DNA of 64,000 bases from NCBI GenBank assembly GCA_014239435.1, contig JAAZYX010000020.1, positions 62,001 through 126,000 of the forward strand. The letters run 5' to 3'. Shown here piece by piece: positions 51,388 to 62,330 of the stretch. Every line of letters starts with the position of its first letter. Position 1 is the first letter of the stretch. The stretch comes from Fidelibacterota bacterium. Its GTDB lineage: Bacteria; Fidelibacterota; Marinisomatia; Marinisomatales; TCS55. The notes beneath the pieces are model-generated. The model searched no databases. It was given only the letters and a program-made list of their open reading frames with translations, and was not told the origin of the DNA. Position numbers and translations under genes: made by a program.

Positions 51388-52227
51388 TTAAACTGGGCGG
51401 GCGAGAACGGTACGATACTGGGGTTTGAAATTTTGCTCCGCCTCTGTAGCTGAGGCCTCATCGCTGAAAATCCCAAACACAGTCGAACCACTACCCGACA
51501 GACTCGCAAACATTGCTCCGGACGTTTTCAGTACGGCTTTAATGTCGCTAATCTCTGGATGTGCAGGAATTACCACACTTTCGAAATCATTCTCAAACAG
51601 CTCGAAGGGGATTGAATCCTCTTCTAAAATGTCGGCGAAGTTAGGCGATTGTACATTTCTCTCCAACCGCTTTTTGAAATGGCTATAAGCCCAAGCTGTA
51701 TCAATCGAAAAGTGTGGGAAAATGAGTAAAAATGTTCCATCTATTTTCGTTTTAACTTGTGTCAGTTTTTCGCCGATTCCCTCGCCAAGTTGCGTGCCGG
51801 CACAGATGAAAAAAGGTACATCTGCACCAACCCTCAATGCCAATCGCTCTAAATCACTTGCTGACAAACCAAGAGAATACAATTCGTTCAATCCCTTTAG
51901 CACGGCGGCCGCATTGGAAGAACCGCCGCCGAGTCCCGCACCAATGGGGATTTTTTTTTCTATATGCACTGAAGCACCGCCGATTTGCGGAAAAGCATCT
52001 TTCATAACTTCCCATCCTTTACAGCAGATATTGGATTCGTCCGTTGGTATGGTCGGATTATTCGATGTTATTTCACATCCAGATTCTGCTTTTCGCAACT
52101 GAATAGAATCATGAAAGTCTAATTCCTGAAAAAGAGTATGAATGCTATGGTACCCATCTTCGCGCTGACCTAAAATTTTTAGGCCAATGTTGACTTTGGC
52201 GCATGCGGAGAATGAAAGTGTGGTCAT
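51388..52227 (-). CDS. ispE: 4-diphosphocytidyl-2-C-methyl-D-erythritol kinase
   Basis: From ATG 52227 the protein is 279 residues; an upstream frame overlaps ispF and is rejected. The GHMP-kinase motif P-I-G-A-G-L-G-G-G-S-S-N-A-A (near residue 90) binds ATP, and the N-terminal K-V-N-I-G-L-K-I segment is characteristic. It phosphorylates CDP-ME, the fourth enzyme of the MEP pathway. The two tRNA genes follow 42 bases after its stop. Confidence 0.95.
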   Translation of the reverse strand: MTTLSFSACAKVNIGLKILGQREDGYHSIHTLFQELDFHDSIQLRKAESGCEITSNNPTIPTDESNICCKGWEVMKDAFPQIGGASVHIEKKIPIGAGLGGGSSNAAAVLKGLNELYSLGLSASDLERLALRVGADVPFFICAGTQLGEGIGEKLTQVKTKIDGTFLLIFPHFSIDTAWAYSHFKKRLERNVQSPNFADILEEDSIPFELFENDFESVVIPAHPEISDIKAVLKTSGAMFASLSGSGSTVFGIFSDEASATEAEQNFKPQYRTVLARPV

Positions 52228-52231
52228 TTTA

Positions 52232-52708
52232 TCAGGATGGAGATAGGGTGGCAATCGCCATAGCAGCAACACCCTCGCCTTTGCCGATTATTCCGAGTTT
52301 GTCTGTTGTAGTTGCTTTTATCGAAACTGCGGATTCATCTACCCGAAGTGTATAGGCAATTTGGTAACGCATTTGGGGAATAATCCCAGCTAATTTGGGT
52401 TTTTCTAGAACGACTGTGCTGTCCACATGGATCAGTTCAAAACCTGCTTTGGTAATTTCTTCAAGAGCGTGGGAAAGAAATTTCCGGCTGTCTGCATCTT
52501 TCCATTGGTCGTCGTCACTTGGAAAGAAATTCCCTATATCCCCTAAAGCAGCCGCTCCAAGGATGGCATCAACAATTGCGTGAATAAGCACATCGCCGTC
52601 CGAATGTCCGACCGTCCCTATTTCTGAAGGAATCTCAACACAGCCAAGCAAGAGCTTTTCGCCCTTTTTTAATGGATGCACATCGAAACCAATTCCGGAC
52701 TTAATCAA
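52232..52708 (-). CDS. ispF: 2-C-methyl-D-erythritol 2,4-cyclodiphosphate synthase
   Basis: The protein of about 158 residues has the signature G-F-D-V-H near its start and the metal site G-H-S-D-G-D-V-L-I-H. It cyclises CDP-MEP-2P to MEcPP. The frame opens at a TTG (52723), but a second TTG at 52708 gives the short N-terminus usual for IspF (I-K-S-G-I-G-F-D-V-H), so I chose it. It overlaps the end of ispD. Confidence 0.95.
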   Translation of the reverse strand: MIKSGIGFDVHPLKKGEKLLLGCVEIPSEIGTVGHSDGDVLIHAIVDAILGAAALGDIGNFFPSDDDQWKDADSRKFLSHALEEITKAGFELIHVDSTVVLEKPKLAGIIPQMRYQIAYTLRVDESAVSIKATTTDKLGIIGKGEGVAAMAIATLSPS

Positions 52709-53384
52709 TGATGCCCACCTCAAGGGTTTTCCAATCCTGCCGATTTGTAATCTTTATATTTTCCGGTGGTCCTTCAATAATTTTTATTTTACCGCCAATC
52801 ATTTCAACCAAAGCAGATTCATCGGTTGCAACTATATTGTTTTCTTCTGCATTGTTGAGTGCCTTCATTAATATATCGCGATTAAAAGATTGGGGGGTTT
52901 GCGCAAGCCAAATATGTTCCCGGTCTAGCGTTTCGGCAATCATACCGTCTTTCACTATTTTTACCGTATCTGTCGCCGGTTCGGCTACAATACATCCATC
53001 ATTTTTTTCACATCCGTGGATGGTTTCGGTAATTAACTCTTCAGTAACAAGAGGCCTGGCGCAGTCGTGAATGCAGATGATGTTACAGTCATCAGAAAGA
53101 GAAAAAATTCCATTTTTAACAGAATTCTGGCGGATAGATTCACCCGGGACTACCGATACAGCGGTCGAGCCGGCGATAGATTGGATCTCTCGGGATATCT
53201 GCTCAACATCTTCTTCGGGAACAACTATTGCTAAATCTGCAATGAGGTCGCATTCAAGAAATGGCCTTATGGTTGTGTACAGTAGCGGGCGGCGGCCAAG
53301 CTCTTTAAATTGTTTCTTTTCGCCGAAACGTTTCCCGGAACCGGCCGCCGGGATTACGGCGCCAACTTTACCCGGGAATGACAT
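52701..53384 (-). CDS. ispD: 2-C-methyl-D-erythritol 4-phosphate cytidylyltransferase
   Basis: The 227-residue protein has the nucleotidyltransferase start A-V-I-P-A-A-G-S-G-K-R-F-G (about residues 9-21), R-Q-N-S-V-K-N-G and H-D-C-A-R-P-L-V. It makes CDP-ME from MEP and CTP. The start overlaps the queA stop by one base; ispF follows with a short overlap, as in the common ispD-ispF pair. Confidence 0.96.
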   Translation of the reverse strand: MSFPGKVGAVIPAAGSGKRFGEKKQFKELGRRPLLYTTIRPFLECDLIADLAIVVPEEDVEQISREIQSIAGSTAVSVVPGESIRQNSVKNGIFSLSDDCNIICIHDCARPLVTEELITETIHGCEKNDGCIVAEPATDTVKIVKDGMIAETLDREHIWLAQTPQSFNRDILMKALNNAEENNIVATDESALVEMIGGKIKIIEGPPENIKITNRQDWKTLEVGIID

Positions 53385-54436
53385 TAGATAATGAGCATAG
53401 CATCGCCGTAGCTCAAGAAGCGGTAATCATTTTTCTTCGCTTCTCGGTACGCTTTCTTAATGAGGTCATGTCCTCCAAAAGCAGAAACCATCATAAGGAG
53501 AGTACTTTTCGGCTGGTGAAAATTAGTAATCATACCGTCTACCATTTTGAAATCGTACGGCGGATAAATGAATTTATCTGTCCACCCTCGTTTCGGAGTA
53601 ACTTGGAATCCGGACACCACAACTGTTTCAAGCGCACGCACTGTTGAGGTCCCCACAGCAAAAACTCGCCTGCGTTTCTTTTTTGTTTCGTTGATTTGAA
53701 GCGCTGTTTTGGGTGTAACCTCAAAATATTCTGAATCCATTTGATGCCGATTCAAATCTTCCACCTGTACCGGTCGGAAGGTTCCAAGTCCGATATGCAG
53801 TGTTACATTCCCGTGTTTTACACCTTTTTTATTAAAGCGGTTCAACAGACCCTGAGTAAAATGTAGTCCTGCTGTCGGTGCCGCAACGGCACCGCGCACT
53901 TTAGCGAACACAGTTTGATAGCGCTTTTTGTCCATCGCTTCGGGGGTACGTGTGATATAAGGTGGAAGAGGTGATATCCCGACTCGATCAATAATGTTGT
54001 AAATATGATCGCCATCGTATTCAAATCTTACAACACGACCGCCGGAAACTGTATTATCAATAACATCGCAATGGAAGTGTTTCGAAAACATAAGTTTGTT
54101 CCCGATTCTTACTTTTCTCGCTGGGCGGACCATCACTTCCCAGAGATCGTTTTCGAGCTCTCTTAACAGAAAAACCTCAACTTTAGCGTCTGTACGGTCT
54201 TTTGTAGCAAAAAGCCTAGCAGGGAAAACTTGAGTATTATTGGTAATAATTAAATCATTTTTCCGAGTGTATTGAACAAGATTACTAAATTGTTTATGCT
54301 CAATTTCTCCCGTGTCACGATGAATCACCATCAGTTTTGAGCGATCTCTCTGTTTCGCCGGGTATTGCGCAATATATTTTTGAGGAAGCGGATAATCGAA
54401 ATCCACCAGTTTAAACTTCGGTTTTTTATTAATCAT
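53384..54436 (-). CDS. queA: S-adenosylmethionine:tRNA ribosyltransferase-isomerase
   Basis: The 350-residue protein has the QueA features D-F-D-Y-P-L-P near the start, A-P-T-A-G-L-H-F-T (about residue 190), and the C-terminal S-Y-G-D-A-M. It builds the epoxyqueuosine precursor on tRNA, in the queuosine pathway. It overlaps ruvB by four bases, a widespread queA-ruvB pairing. The upstream preQ1 enzymes are not in this window. Confidence 0.97.
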   Translation of the reverse strand: MINKKPKFKLVDFDYPLPQKYIAQYPAKQRDRSKLMVIHRDTGEIEHKQFSNLVQYTRKNDLIITNNTQVFPARLFATKDRTDAKVEVFLLRELENDLWEVMVRPARKVRIGNKLMFSKHFHCDVIDNTVSGGRVVRFEYDGDHIYNIIDRVGISPLPPYITRTPEAMDKKRYQTVFAKVRGAVAAPTAGLHFTQGLLNRFNKKGVKHGNVTLHIGLGTFRPVQVEDLNRHQMDSEYFEVTPKTALQINETKKKRRRVFAVGTSTVRALETVVVSGFQVTPKRGWTDKFIYPPYDFKMVDGMITNFHQPKSTLLMMVSAFGGHDLIKKAYREAKKNDYRFLSYGDAMLII

Positions 54437-55458
54437 TTGAACAACCTTTCTTGTTGTTTTCCAGATAGGGGTCTACCCAGCAATTTAAACGCCCGTTCCT
54501 GGGCAATCCGCCCTCTGGACGTCCGCTGAATAAATCCTTCTTTAATTAAATAGGGTTCATACACATCTTCAATGGTAGTAGCGTCTTCGCCGATTGCAAC
54601 CGACAAAGAGCTGACCCCAACCGGGCCTCCCTGAAATTTGTCTATGAGTGTTGATAATATTTTTCTGTCCATGTCGTCAAGGCCGTTTTCATCAATTCCC
54701 ATAGATTCCAGAGAATTTTTTGCTACGTCCAAAGTAATTTTCCCATCGGCTTTCACTTCAGCATAATCACGCGTGCGGCGCAAAATACGGTTCGCAATCC
54801 TTGGAGTACCGCGCGATCTTCGGCCAATTTCTTTGGCACCTTCATCGTCAATATCTACCTCTAATATTCCGGCAGATCGTCTCACAATTTGGTATAATGA
54901 ATCATGTTCGTAATAATCTACTCTAAGCACAACGCCAAACCGGTCCCTCAGCGGGGAAGTAATATTGCCAAGTCTCGTCGTCGCGCCTACAAGTGTAAAT
55001 GGCTCAAGATTTAGCTGAACACTTCGGGCGCTTGGTCCTTTATCAATCATAATTTCAATGCGGTAATCCTCCATGGCCGAATACATATATTCTTCCACCA
55101 CAGAATTAAGGCGATGGATTTCATCAATGAAAAAAACATCTCGATGCTGAAGATTAGTGAGCATTCCGGCGAGATCTCCCGCACGTTCCAGTACGGGGCC
55201 TGAAGACAGCCTCAGTTCGGAAGAAAGCTCGCGCGATATGATATTTGCCAAGGTAGTTTTCCCAAGACCCGGAGGTCCAAATAACAGCACATGGTCTAAA
55301 GATTCTCCTCTTTTATTTGCCGCTTCGATATAAAGCTTAAGACTTGCAACTAGTTCTTCCTGACCGATAAAATCTTCAAACTTCGAAGGACGCAGTGTGC
55401 TTTCTACGGCAACATCATCTTCGATGCGGGTGGGGTCGGTTACGAAAGAATCAGACAT
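54433..55458 (-). CDS. ruvB: Holliday junction branch-migration helicase RuvB
   Basis: The 341-residue AAA+ protein has the Walker [10 protein letters not shown] (near residue 62), Walker B D-E-I-H-R-L, sensor residues in the G-A-T-T-R-L-G segment, and a winged-helix C-terminus. RuvB drives branch migration with RuvA. ruvA and ruvC are not next to it. An 88-base gap with no visible gene precedes it. Confidence 0.97.
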   Translation of the reverse strand: MSDSFVTDPTRIEDDVAVESTLRPSKFEDFIGQEELVASLKLYIEAANKRGESLDHVLLFGPPGLGKTTLANIISRELSSELRLSSGPVLERAGDLAGMLTNLQHRDVFFIDEIHRLNSVVEEYMYSAMEDYRIEIMIDKGPSARSVQLNLEPFTLVGATTRLGNITSPLRDRFGVVLRVDYYEHDSLYQIVRRSAGILEVDIDDEGAKEIGRRSRGTPRIANRILRRTRDYAEVKADGKITLDVAKNSLESMGIDENGLDDMDRKILSTLIDKFQGGPVGVSSLSVAIGEDATTIEDVYEPYLIKEGFIQRTSRGRIAQERAFKLLGRPLSGKQQERLFK

Positions 55459-55546
55459 GAATTATAGAGGAAATGGTTGAATGTGCCATGGTTGCGAGTA
55501 CAGAAGATACATCATGAATTAAGGGGTCACCAAGTAAAGACTCAAT

Positions 55547-57871
55547 TTAACTCTTCGGGATTTCGGATTGAAGTTGTGAAAGCCGCTTGTTTCTATCTTT
55601 GGCAAATGTGTGAATACCTTTAAGAACGCTTTCAGAATCCAATTGTGCTTCCGCAATAATTTCATCCAAAGATCCGCCTGTTCGCCAACGGTCATCCCAA
55701 TCGGGGCTCAATGTGTAATCCTGTACAATTTTGTTTGCTGTCCATTTGTGCATTAACCTTCTGGCTCCATTTGTAATAATCATCGAGTCATGCCATTCGT
55801 TTGGCGCAATAACCGCGTTTCTGTATACTTCAGATTGCATTTGAAAAAGCCCCCAGGAAATTGCTGCTACAATTTTAACATTGGGACCGTTCTCAAGTAT
55901 CTGCGGAAGTATTTTTATGACCGAATCGGTAGAACTTGTGCCGCGAACAATCACAACACCTTCTTTAGGTTTGTTCTTATCAAAATCTTTAATGAGATAT
56001 GCACCTTTAGCTGCATCGAAATGGGAGGCCATCCCAAGCGCAGTTCGGTCTGGGATTTCAACCGGCGGTCGTGTTAAATGCACCGCAACTATAGGAACAT
56101 CTGTGTTTAATGCTGCAGCCAGTGCAGGTGCAACCTCATTGTGTTCCCAAGGAAAAATATTTATAATATGCCCATCGGGAAATAATTGGGTAACGCCCGT
56201 TGAAAAAATCCCAAAATGGGTTCTGCTGTCTTCCGCCGTTTCCGGACCGGAATGACCCGCAACCCAAATTAGCTTTCCAACTTTTAAATCGGAATCTTGG
56301 GCAATCTGACTGAATAGCCGGATCAGTCCGTATTTGAGATAGCTGAAGGATCCGTATGTGCTCATGGCGCCATAAAATCCATTAAACCCCACATATGGAT
56401 CTTCATTAAAATTTACTGTAGCAAGGCCAGCCATCATTCCCGCATTGGTGAATTCTGTAATCCCCTGCGGCATAAGCGGACTATCGAGATTATTAACCCG
56501 GTCGAAAAACCCAAAATCCGGCGAACCGTCCCAGCCTTTTGCGAACCCGGAAATGTTTGTAGAGTCTGAAAGGTCGGCGCTCATTGCCACTACAAGGGGA
56601 CGTCCAATTTTTTGAACTGCTTGCGTATTGATATAGCTGGCGACTTTTGAAAATCCGATGCGGTTCGGCGCCTTTTCTCCGGGATTAAGAAATAATGCGT
56701 TCGGTAGATTATTACCATCAATGATTGATTTGATATTGATTGGTTCTTGAATTTTAATTTTACAAGATTCTTTTGTAAGTGGAACGGATTCACCTAAACC
56801 ACACAATGTTTCCGCCAAATAATCCACTAACGCTTGGTTGTCCTCCATAACTGAAAAAACTGATTTAAACATGGAGTGCGCCTGCTCTTTCTGTCCTTCC
56901 AAGGTTTCAGCTGCATCCTGACCCATGTGTTCAAAATCGATATTGTATTTGCTGGAAAAGTCCTCTTTTGTCTTCCAAAATAATTCCGAATTGCGCTTAT
57001 GCGCGGCACCGTGACTTGCATTGTCATATTTATAATATCCACGTCCTTTTCGCATCCTTGCATAGATTACCTTAGGCTGATCGGGTTTTGCGTTTTTAAC
57101 CAATAAATTATGATAAGCAGTTGTCAATGATTCCCAATCTTCACCGTCCATTGTACCTTCAACATGCCAACCATGGGATCCAAACCAATCATCCGGAGTC
57201 CCGTACATGATTGAGCTAAATGGCCTATTATCAATCCCAAAATCATTCCAATCCAAAAAATAAACCAAGTTTCCGAGGCCCAAACCCCAAGCAGAATTGA
57301 TTGTCTCGTGAGAAGCGCCGGTGGTAAATCCGCCTTCGCCTTCAAAGGCAAAAACTTTCACATCGGGGACATTAGCATATTTTAAAGCGAGAGCTTCGCC
57401 GGCAGCTGGAGGCGATCCGTGCCCGCTTGGACCAGTATTAAATTTGAAGAAAAGGGTTTTTCCTTCCATTTCCGCGTGACCGGGGAGGCCTTTATTTCGG
57501 CGAAGGGTTAATAAATCCTCCCACACAAGCTGAAATTCTTTTCCTTTAAAATGTGCGTATTTAGCTTCATTTGTTTGTTTGAATTTTATTCTCAATGCTT
57601 CATTTAATACAGCAAGCGTTGCATACACAACCGGATTTGCATGCCCAGCAACCAGCACAAATCTATCCCCAAACCGTTTGCCTGCATCACGAATGTCCCA
57701 TCGCATAGCGCCCGAAAGTAAGGTTGCGACCATTCCGTGGACTTTGGATCTCGACCCGCCCGGATGCCCGCTTTGCCTCAGATTCAGCATAATATCAATA
57801 CACTGATCAATAATATCTTTTGTTATTTCCCAGTACGGGAACACCTTCTTCAGTTCATTGGGGGATTTCAT
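55547..57871 (-). CDS. Divergent transketolase-family enzyme
   Basis: The 774-residue protein is about 100 residues longer than classical transketolase. It keeps the substrate and cofactor signatures in altered form: S-G-H-P-G-G-S near residue 34, [13 protein letters not shown] in place of the usual G-D-G-x(n)-G-x-S-H-E, the I-D-N-R TPP region, and the I-T-E-F-T-N-A-G-M catalytic-Glu segment. TPP dependence is likely; the reaction (transketolase, or another ketol-transfer or E1-type reaction) is not decided. It overlaps uvrA by four bases. Confidence 0.8.
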   Translation of the reverse strand: MKSPNELKKVFPYWEITKDIIDQCIDIMLNLRQSGHPGGSRSKVHGMVATLLSGAMRWDIRDAGKRFGDRFVLVAGHANPVVYATLAVLNEALRIKFKQTNEAKYAHFKGKEFQLVWEDLLTLRRNKGLPGHAEMEGKTLFFKFNTGPSGHGSPPAAGEALALKYANVPDVKVFAFEGEGGFTTGASHETINSAWGLGLGNLVYFLDWNDFGIDNRPFSSIMYGTPDDWFGSHGWHVEGTMDGEDWESLTTAYHNLLVKNAKPDQPKVIYARMRKGRGYYKYDNASHGAAHKRNSELFWKTKEDFSSKYNIDFEHMGQDAAETLEGQKEQAHSMFKSVFSVMEDNQALVDYLAETLCGLGESVPLTKESCKIKIQEPINIKSIIDGNNLPNALFLNPGEKAPNRIGFSKVASYINTQAVQKIGRPLVVAMSADLSDSTNISGFAKGWDGSPDFGFFDRVNNLDSPLMPQGITEFTNAGMMAGLATVNFNEDPYVGFNGFYGAMSTYGSFSYLKYGLIRLFSQIAQDSDLKVGKLIWVAGHSGPETAEDSRTHFGIFSTGVTQLFPDGHIINIFPWEHNEVAPALAAALNTDVPIVAVHLTRPPVEIPDRTALGMASHFDAAKGAYLIKDFDKNKPKEGVVIVRGTSSTDSVIKILPQILENGPNVKIVAAISWGLFQMQSEVYRNAVIAPNEWHDSMIITNGARRLMHKWTANKIVQDYTLSPDWDDRWRTGGSLDEIIAEAQLDSESVLKGIHTFAKDRNKRLSQLQSEIPKS

Positions 57872-60717
57872 GCTTTCCCGTTCATATTTTTCATGTTAAT
57901 AACTGGATTTAGAAACTGGCCCGTATACGACTCTTTTTTCTTGATAAGTTCTTCAGGCGTTCCGGCAAAAATGATTTCACCGCCATCGTCGCCTCCCTCG
58001 GGTCCTAAGTCAATAATCCAGTCAGCAGATTTAATTACATCCAAATTATGTTCAATTACAATAACAGTGTTTCCCTTATCCACCAATCTCTGAAGAACCG
58101 ACAACAGCATATTTACATCTTCAAAATGCAGACCTGTAGTGGGTTCATCTAAAATATACAAGGTTCGGTCACGGTTGGCTTTGGATAATTCTGTGGCAAG
58201 TTTCACTCGCTGCGCTTCTCCGCCGGATAAAGTGGTGGCCTGTTGCCCAAGCCGAATATAACCGAGTCCTACATCATAAAGTGTCGTCAATTTCTTCTTT
58301 GCTGATGGAATATGCTGAAAAAATGTCATTGCTTCTTCAACAGACATTTCCAATACATCTTCAATGGTTTTCCCCTTATAGCGTATTTCTAAAGTTTTTT
58401 GATTATATCGTGCCCCTTTGCATACTTCACAGGTCACATAAACATCGGGTAGAAAATTCATCTCAATCTTTATTATGCCATCCCCCTCGCAGGATTCACA
58501 CCGGCCGCCCTTTACATTGAATGAAAACCGTCCCGGTTTGTATCCTCTCATTTTAGATTCGGGCAATTGTGAAAACAAATCGCGGATAAAAGTAAATACG
58601 CCTGTATATGTCGCTGGATTTGATCTTGGGGTTCTCCCAATTGGTTTTTGATCAATATCAATCACCTTATCCAAATATGCCAGGCCGTCAACCGAATCAA
58701 ACGGAAGGGGGTAGGCACGGGCACGATTCAATTCCCGAGCCAATATGGGGTAAAGGGTTTCGTTCACCAGAGTGCTTTTTCCGCTTCCCGATACTCCGGT
58801 AACTGCAACAACTTTCCCGAGTGGAAAAGTAACGGTTAACTTTTTCAGATTATTGCCTTGTGCTCCTTTGAGAATGAGCGATTTCCCATTTCCATTCCTA
58901 CGTTGTGGAGGAATTGCAATCTTCTTCTTTCCCGATAAATATTTTCCGGTGATGGAAGATTTGCAGGATAAAATTTTCTTCGGGGGGCCTGAATATACCA
59001 CTTCGCCGCCGTGTTCGCCGGCTCCCGGGCCTAAATCTATCAATACATCAGATTCTTCCATAGTTTCCTTGTCGTGCTCAACTACCAGTATGGAGTTTCC
59101 TAAATCTCGCAAAACTTTTAATGTATTCAGTAGTCTGGAATTATCCCGCGGATGCAACCCTATGGAAGGTTCATCAAGAATATATAGCACGCCTACCAAT
59201 TGCGATCCGATCTGAGTCGCAAGGCGAATGCGTTGAGCTTCTCCTCCGGAAAGCGTAGCGGCTGCTCTATCCAGCGTCAGATATTCCAATCCAACATTTA
59301 CAAGAAATTCCAACCTATTTTGCACTTCCTTCAATATTTGGTATGCAATGATTGCATCTGTGTCAGAAAGAGTAAGCCCAGAAAAGAATTTTTGTGCATT
59401 TGAAATGGATAATGAAGATATTTCGCCAAGATTCTTGTCGCCGATTTGAACTGCCATGCTCTCCGGACGAAGCCGGGACCCTTTGCATTCGGGACAGGGT
59501 TTTAAGCTCATAAATTGTTCAATCCATTCCTGGATATGAGACGATTGAGTTTGCTGATACCGCCGGTTAAGATTATGGACAGCGCCTTCCCATCCGCCAC
59601 TGTATGTTCCGGTCCACCGTTTAGATGAATACTTCATTTGGAATTCTTTGTCGCCTGTGCCATATAAAAGCATGTGCCTGACATTTTTATCCAGCTTGAG
59701 CCAAGGTGTTGTAAAATTAAACTGGTAATGCTTTGATAAACTTTTAAGAATGCTACCGTACCAATTGCCGCGCGGCTGTTCTCCTAAAGGTGCAATTCCG
59801 CCTTGAATAATTGATTTGGTTTTATCGGGAACGACAAGTTCCGGATCAACTTCGCGATGCGCACCCAATCCATCACAATTCGTACATGCGCCGTAGGGTG
59901 AATTAAAAGAAAACATTCGGGGTGACAATTCTTCCATCGAAACTTCGCAGTGAGGGCAGGAAAAATGTTCACTGAAGAGGTGGTCATTCTTGGGGAGCTC
60001 TTGAACAATGATAAGCCCGGAACCAATCTTAAGCGCTAATTCCACAGATTCTGTAAGACGATCTTTGTAGTCGCCTTCAAGGACTAGGCGATCCACAACA
60101 ACTTCGATGGAGTGCTTCTTATTTTTCTCGAGTTTTATCTCGCTTTCAAGCTTATGGATTTTCCCATCCACCCTAACTCGCAAAAAACCCTCTTTTCTTA
60201 CTTGTTCAAACACACCTTTATGCTCACCCTTCCGGCCGCGTACCACCGGCGCGAGTATGTTTAATTTTGTGTCCCGGGTAAATTTGCAAACACTATCTAC
60301 AATCTGTTGGACAGTTTGTCTTTGGATCTGGCGCCCACATACCCAACAATTCGGTTTTCCAATATGGGCGAATAAAAGCCGTAAATAATCGTGGATTTCG
60401 GTAACAGTTCCTACAGTTGATCTAGGATTCCTCTGGGTTGATTTTTGCTCAATCGAAATAGCGGGGGACAATCCTTCTATATGATCCATGTCCGGCTTTT
60501 CCATAAGTCCAAGAAATTGACGTGCGTAAGATGAAAGAGATTCAACATACCGTCGCTGGCCTTCCGCATAAATAGTATCAAAAGCGAGTGACGACTTCCC
60601 CGACCCCGAAAGCCCTGTTATAACAACCAGTTTATTGCGCGGGATGGACAGATTTATATTTTTCAGATTGTGCTGCCGAGCGCCCTTTATCACAATATTA
60701 TTCCCGGATTTCGTCAT
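57868..60717 (-). CDS. uvrA: UvrABC excision nuclease subunit A
   Basis: The 949-residue protein has two ABC ATPase halves. The first has G-L-S-G-S-G-K-S-S, the second G-V-S-G-S-G-K-S-T; each has an L-S-G-G-E-A-Q-R signature. Zinc fingers C-x2-C are visible at about residues 255-285 and 735-765. UvrA recognises damage and loads UvrB in nucleotide excision repair. The start follows a short intergenic region that it shares, head to head, with yqgE. Confidence 0.98.
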   Translation of the reverse strand: MTKSGNNIVIKGARQHNLKNINLSIPRNKLVVITGLSGSGKSSLAFDTIYAEGQRRYVESLSSYARQFLGLMEKPDMDHIEGLSPAISIEQKSTQRNPRSTVGTVTEIHDYLRLLFAHIGKPNCWVCGRQIQRQTVQQIVDSVCKFTRDTKLNILAPVVRGRKGEHKGVFEQVRKEGFLRVRVDGKIHKLESEIKLEKNKKHSIEVVVDRLVLEGDYKDRLTESVELALKIGSGLIIVQELPKNDHLFSEHFSCPHCEVSMEELSPRMFSFNSPYGACTNCDGLGAHREVDPELVVPDKTKSIIQGGIAPLGEQPRGNWYGSILKSLSKHYQFNFTTPWLKLDKNVRHMLLYGTGDKEFQMKYSSKRWTGTYSGGWEGAVHNLNRRYQQTQSSHIQEWIEQFMSLKPCPECKGSRLRPESMAVQIGDKNLGEISSLSISNAQKFFSGLTLSDTDAIIAYQILKEVQNRLEFLVNVGLEYLTLDRAAATLSGGEAQRIRLATQIGSQLVGVLYILDEPSIGLHPRDNSRLLNTLKVLRDLGNSILVVEHDKETMEESDVLIDLGPGAGEHGGEVVYSGPPKKILSCKSSITGKYLSGKKKIAIPPQRRNGNGKSLILKGAQGNNLKKLTVTFPLGKVVAVTGVSGSGKSTLVNETLYPILARELNRARAYPLPFDSVDGLAYLDKVIDIDQKPIGRTPRSNPATYTGVFTFIRDLFSQLPESKMRGYKPGRFSFNVKGGRCESCEGDGIIKIEMNFLPDVYVTCEVCKGARYNQKTLEIRYKGKTIEDVLEMSVEEAMTFFQHIPSAKKKLTTLYDVGLGYIRLGQQATTLSGGEAQRVKLATELSKANRDRTLYILDEPTTGLHFEDVNMLLSVLQRLVDKGNTVIVIEHNLDVIKSADWIIDLGPEGGDDGGEIIFAGTPEELIKKKESYTGQFLNPVINMKNMNGKA

Positions 60718-60853
60718 CTAATATTCATTATTTCTGATTTGGACATCATTGAATTTAGACATTTGTGTATGGGATTCAAAAAACGATTTACATTTTCATT
60801 CATTAAACATTTATGGAATTGATACTAAGCCAGATATCATCCTACATTTGGAT

Positions 60854-61411
60854 GTGAGCACATTGAAAAATCAACTACTCATATCTATGCCGCACATGCA
60901 GGATTCATATTTTGGGCGGGCGGTTGTCCTTATTTGCGAACACAATAGAGACGGTGCCATGGGGTTGATTATTAATAAACCATTTGAAGAACCTGAGCTT
61001 CAGGATTTATTCGAAAACATATTCAGAAAAGAAGAGAAATTTTTGCAGTTAATCCCAAAAATATTTTTCGGAGGACCGGTGCTAGTCGAGAGGGGGATTG
61101 TATTGCATTCGTCTGTCTATCAAACAGACGGAACCGTTAAATTATCAGATGAATTTTCAATGACAAGCAACCGGGAAATACTACAGGATATTGCATACAA
61201 AAAAGGACCAACTTTATACAAATTGATGTTAGGGCATGCGGGGTGGGGAAGCGGTCAACTTGAGCGTGAAATAGAAAATGGTGATTGGCTTTTGCAATCC
61301 ACAACACAAGATTATATTTTTAATTCACCAGAAGCTGAGCAATGGAAAATTGCTATTAATTCTTTTGGCATAGATATGTCCCATATTTCAGGCCGCGGCG
61401 GCGTAGCATAA
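60854..61411 (+). CDS. YqgE/AlgH family protein
   Basis: The conserved family region begins L-L-I-S-M-P near position 60870 and includes V-V-L-I-C-E-H-N-R-D-G-A-M-G-L-I-I-N-K. A GTG start at 60854 gives 185 residues, the family's usual length; the longer frame from 60749 would add an unmatched 35-residue N-terminus. A TTG at 60863 is a second option. AlgH/YqgE proteins have an unsettled regulatory role. The frame starts 31 to 136 bases from uvrA, depending on the start. Confidence 0.88.
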   Translation: MSTLKNQLLISMPHMQDSYFGRAVVLICEHNRDGAMGLIINKPFEEPELQDLFENIFRKEEKFLQLIPKIFFGGPVLVERGIVLHSSVYQTDGTVKLSDEFSMTSNREILQDIAYKKGPTLYKLMLGHAGWGSGQLEREIENGDWLLQSTTQDYIFNSPEAEQWKIAINSFGIDMSHISGRGGVA

Positions 61412-61427
61412 CCTAAAGCAGTTCCTC

Positions 61428-62330
61428 ATGAAAAAATATCTTGCGCCGGTGGCGGTTATTTTCGCTGCATTCCTTTGGAGCCTTGACGGTTTCCTAAGAC
61501 AAAACTTATCGGATGTTTCATCTTTAATCATTGTAATGATAGAACATTCAATTGGTGCTCTCTTATTTTTACCCTTTTTAGTTCGAGGGTGGTCAAAAAT
61601 AAAATTACTTAACCAACGAACATGGGGATCTATTTTGTGGATTAGTATTTGCGGAGGTGTGCTGGGCACTTATTTTTATACAAAAGCATTAAGCTATGTA
61701 GGCTTCATTGATCTTACTGTGGTGGTCTTGCTTCAAAAATTTCAACCTGTTTTTGCTATTTTGCTGGCTTCTGTAGTTTTGAAAGAACGACTTACAAAAC
61801 AATTTATGCTCCTTGCGGGGCTCGCCTTAGCCGGAGGATATCTTGTTACTTTTGGATTCAATCCCTTAATCTTTACTGAAGAAAAAATGCTGATTGGCGC
61901 ATTGCTTTCGTTGCTTGCCGCATTTAGCTGGGGAAGCTCAACGGTTCTTGGAAAACATGCGCTTTCATCTTTGCATTTTACAACGGTGACCGCGCTAAGG
62001 CTTACAATTACCGCATTCATTACTATAGGAATATTTTTCATAACACAAAACACCGATAGCATTACAGCCCTAAGCACGGACCATTGGAAAACATTACTAT
62101 TGATTGTAGTCTCTACGGGATCGCTTGCCCTGTTCATTTATTACTATGGACTAAAACAACTACCGGCATCACACACAACTATTTATGAATTGTTTTGGCC
62201 ATTATCGGCTGTACTCATCGATTGGCTTTATCGAGGGAGAGTTCTTGATCCTGCACAATTGGCCGGCGGAGTGCTGCTGCTGACTGCAATTATTACGCTA
62301 ACACGCGAACCACGAAGTTCTCTTGACTAG
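61428..62330 (+). CDS. EamA/DMT-family transporter
   Basis: The 300-residue protein has about ten transmembrane helices arranged as two EamA repeats, seen in the G-x-x-Y/L-x-x-x-L and F-x-W-G-S-S-T-x-L segments of the second half. Such transporters export amino acids, metabolites or drugs. The ATG follows a CAGTTCC-type stretch with no strong ribosome site. It overlaps the MFS gene by eight bases, so the two may be co-expressed. Confidence 0.88.
   Translation: MKKYLAPVAVIFAAFLWSLDGFLRQNLSDVSSLIIVMIEHSIGALLFLPFLVRGWSKIKLLNQRTWGSILWISICGGVLGTYFYTKALSYVGFIDLTVVVLLQKFQPVFAILLASVVLKERLTKQFMLLAGLALAGGYLVTFGFNPLIFTEEKMLIGALLSLLAAFSWGSSTVLGKHALSSLHFTTVTALRLTITAFITIGIFFITQNTDSITALSTDHWKTLLLIVVSTGSLALFIYYYGLKQLPASHTTIYELFWPLSAVLIDWLYRGRVLDPAQLAGGVLLLTAIITLTREPRSSLD

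Noticed and set aside
60749-60853. An extended N-terminus of the YqgE protein.
   Set aside because: The family starts near residue 35 of this frame, so the extension is probably not translated.
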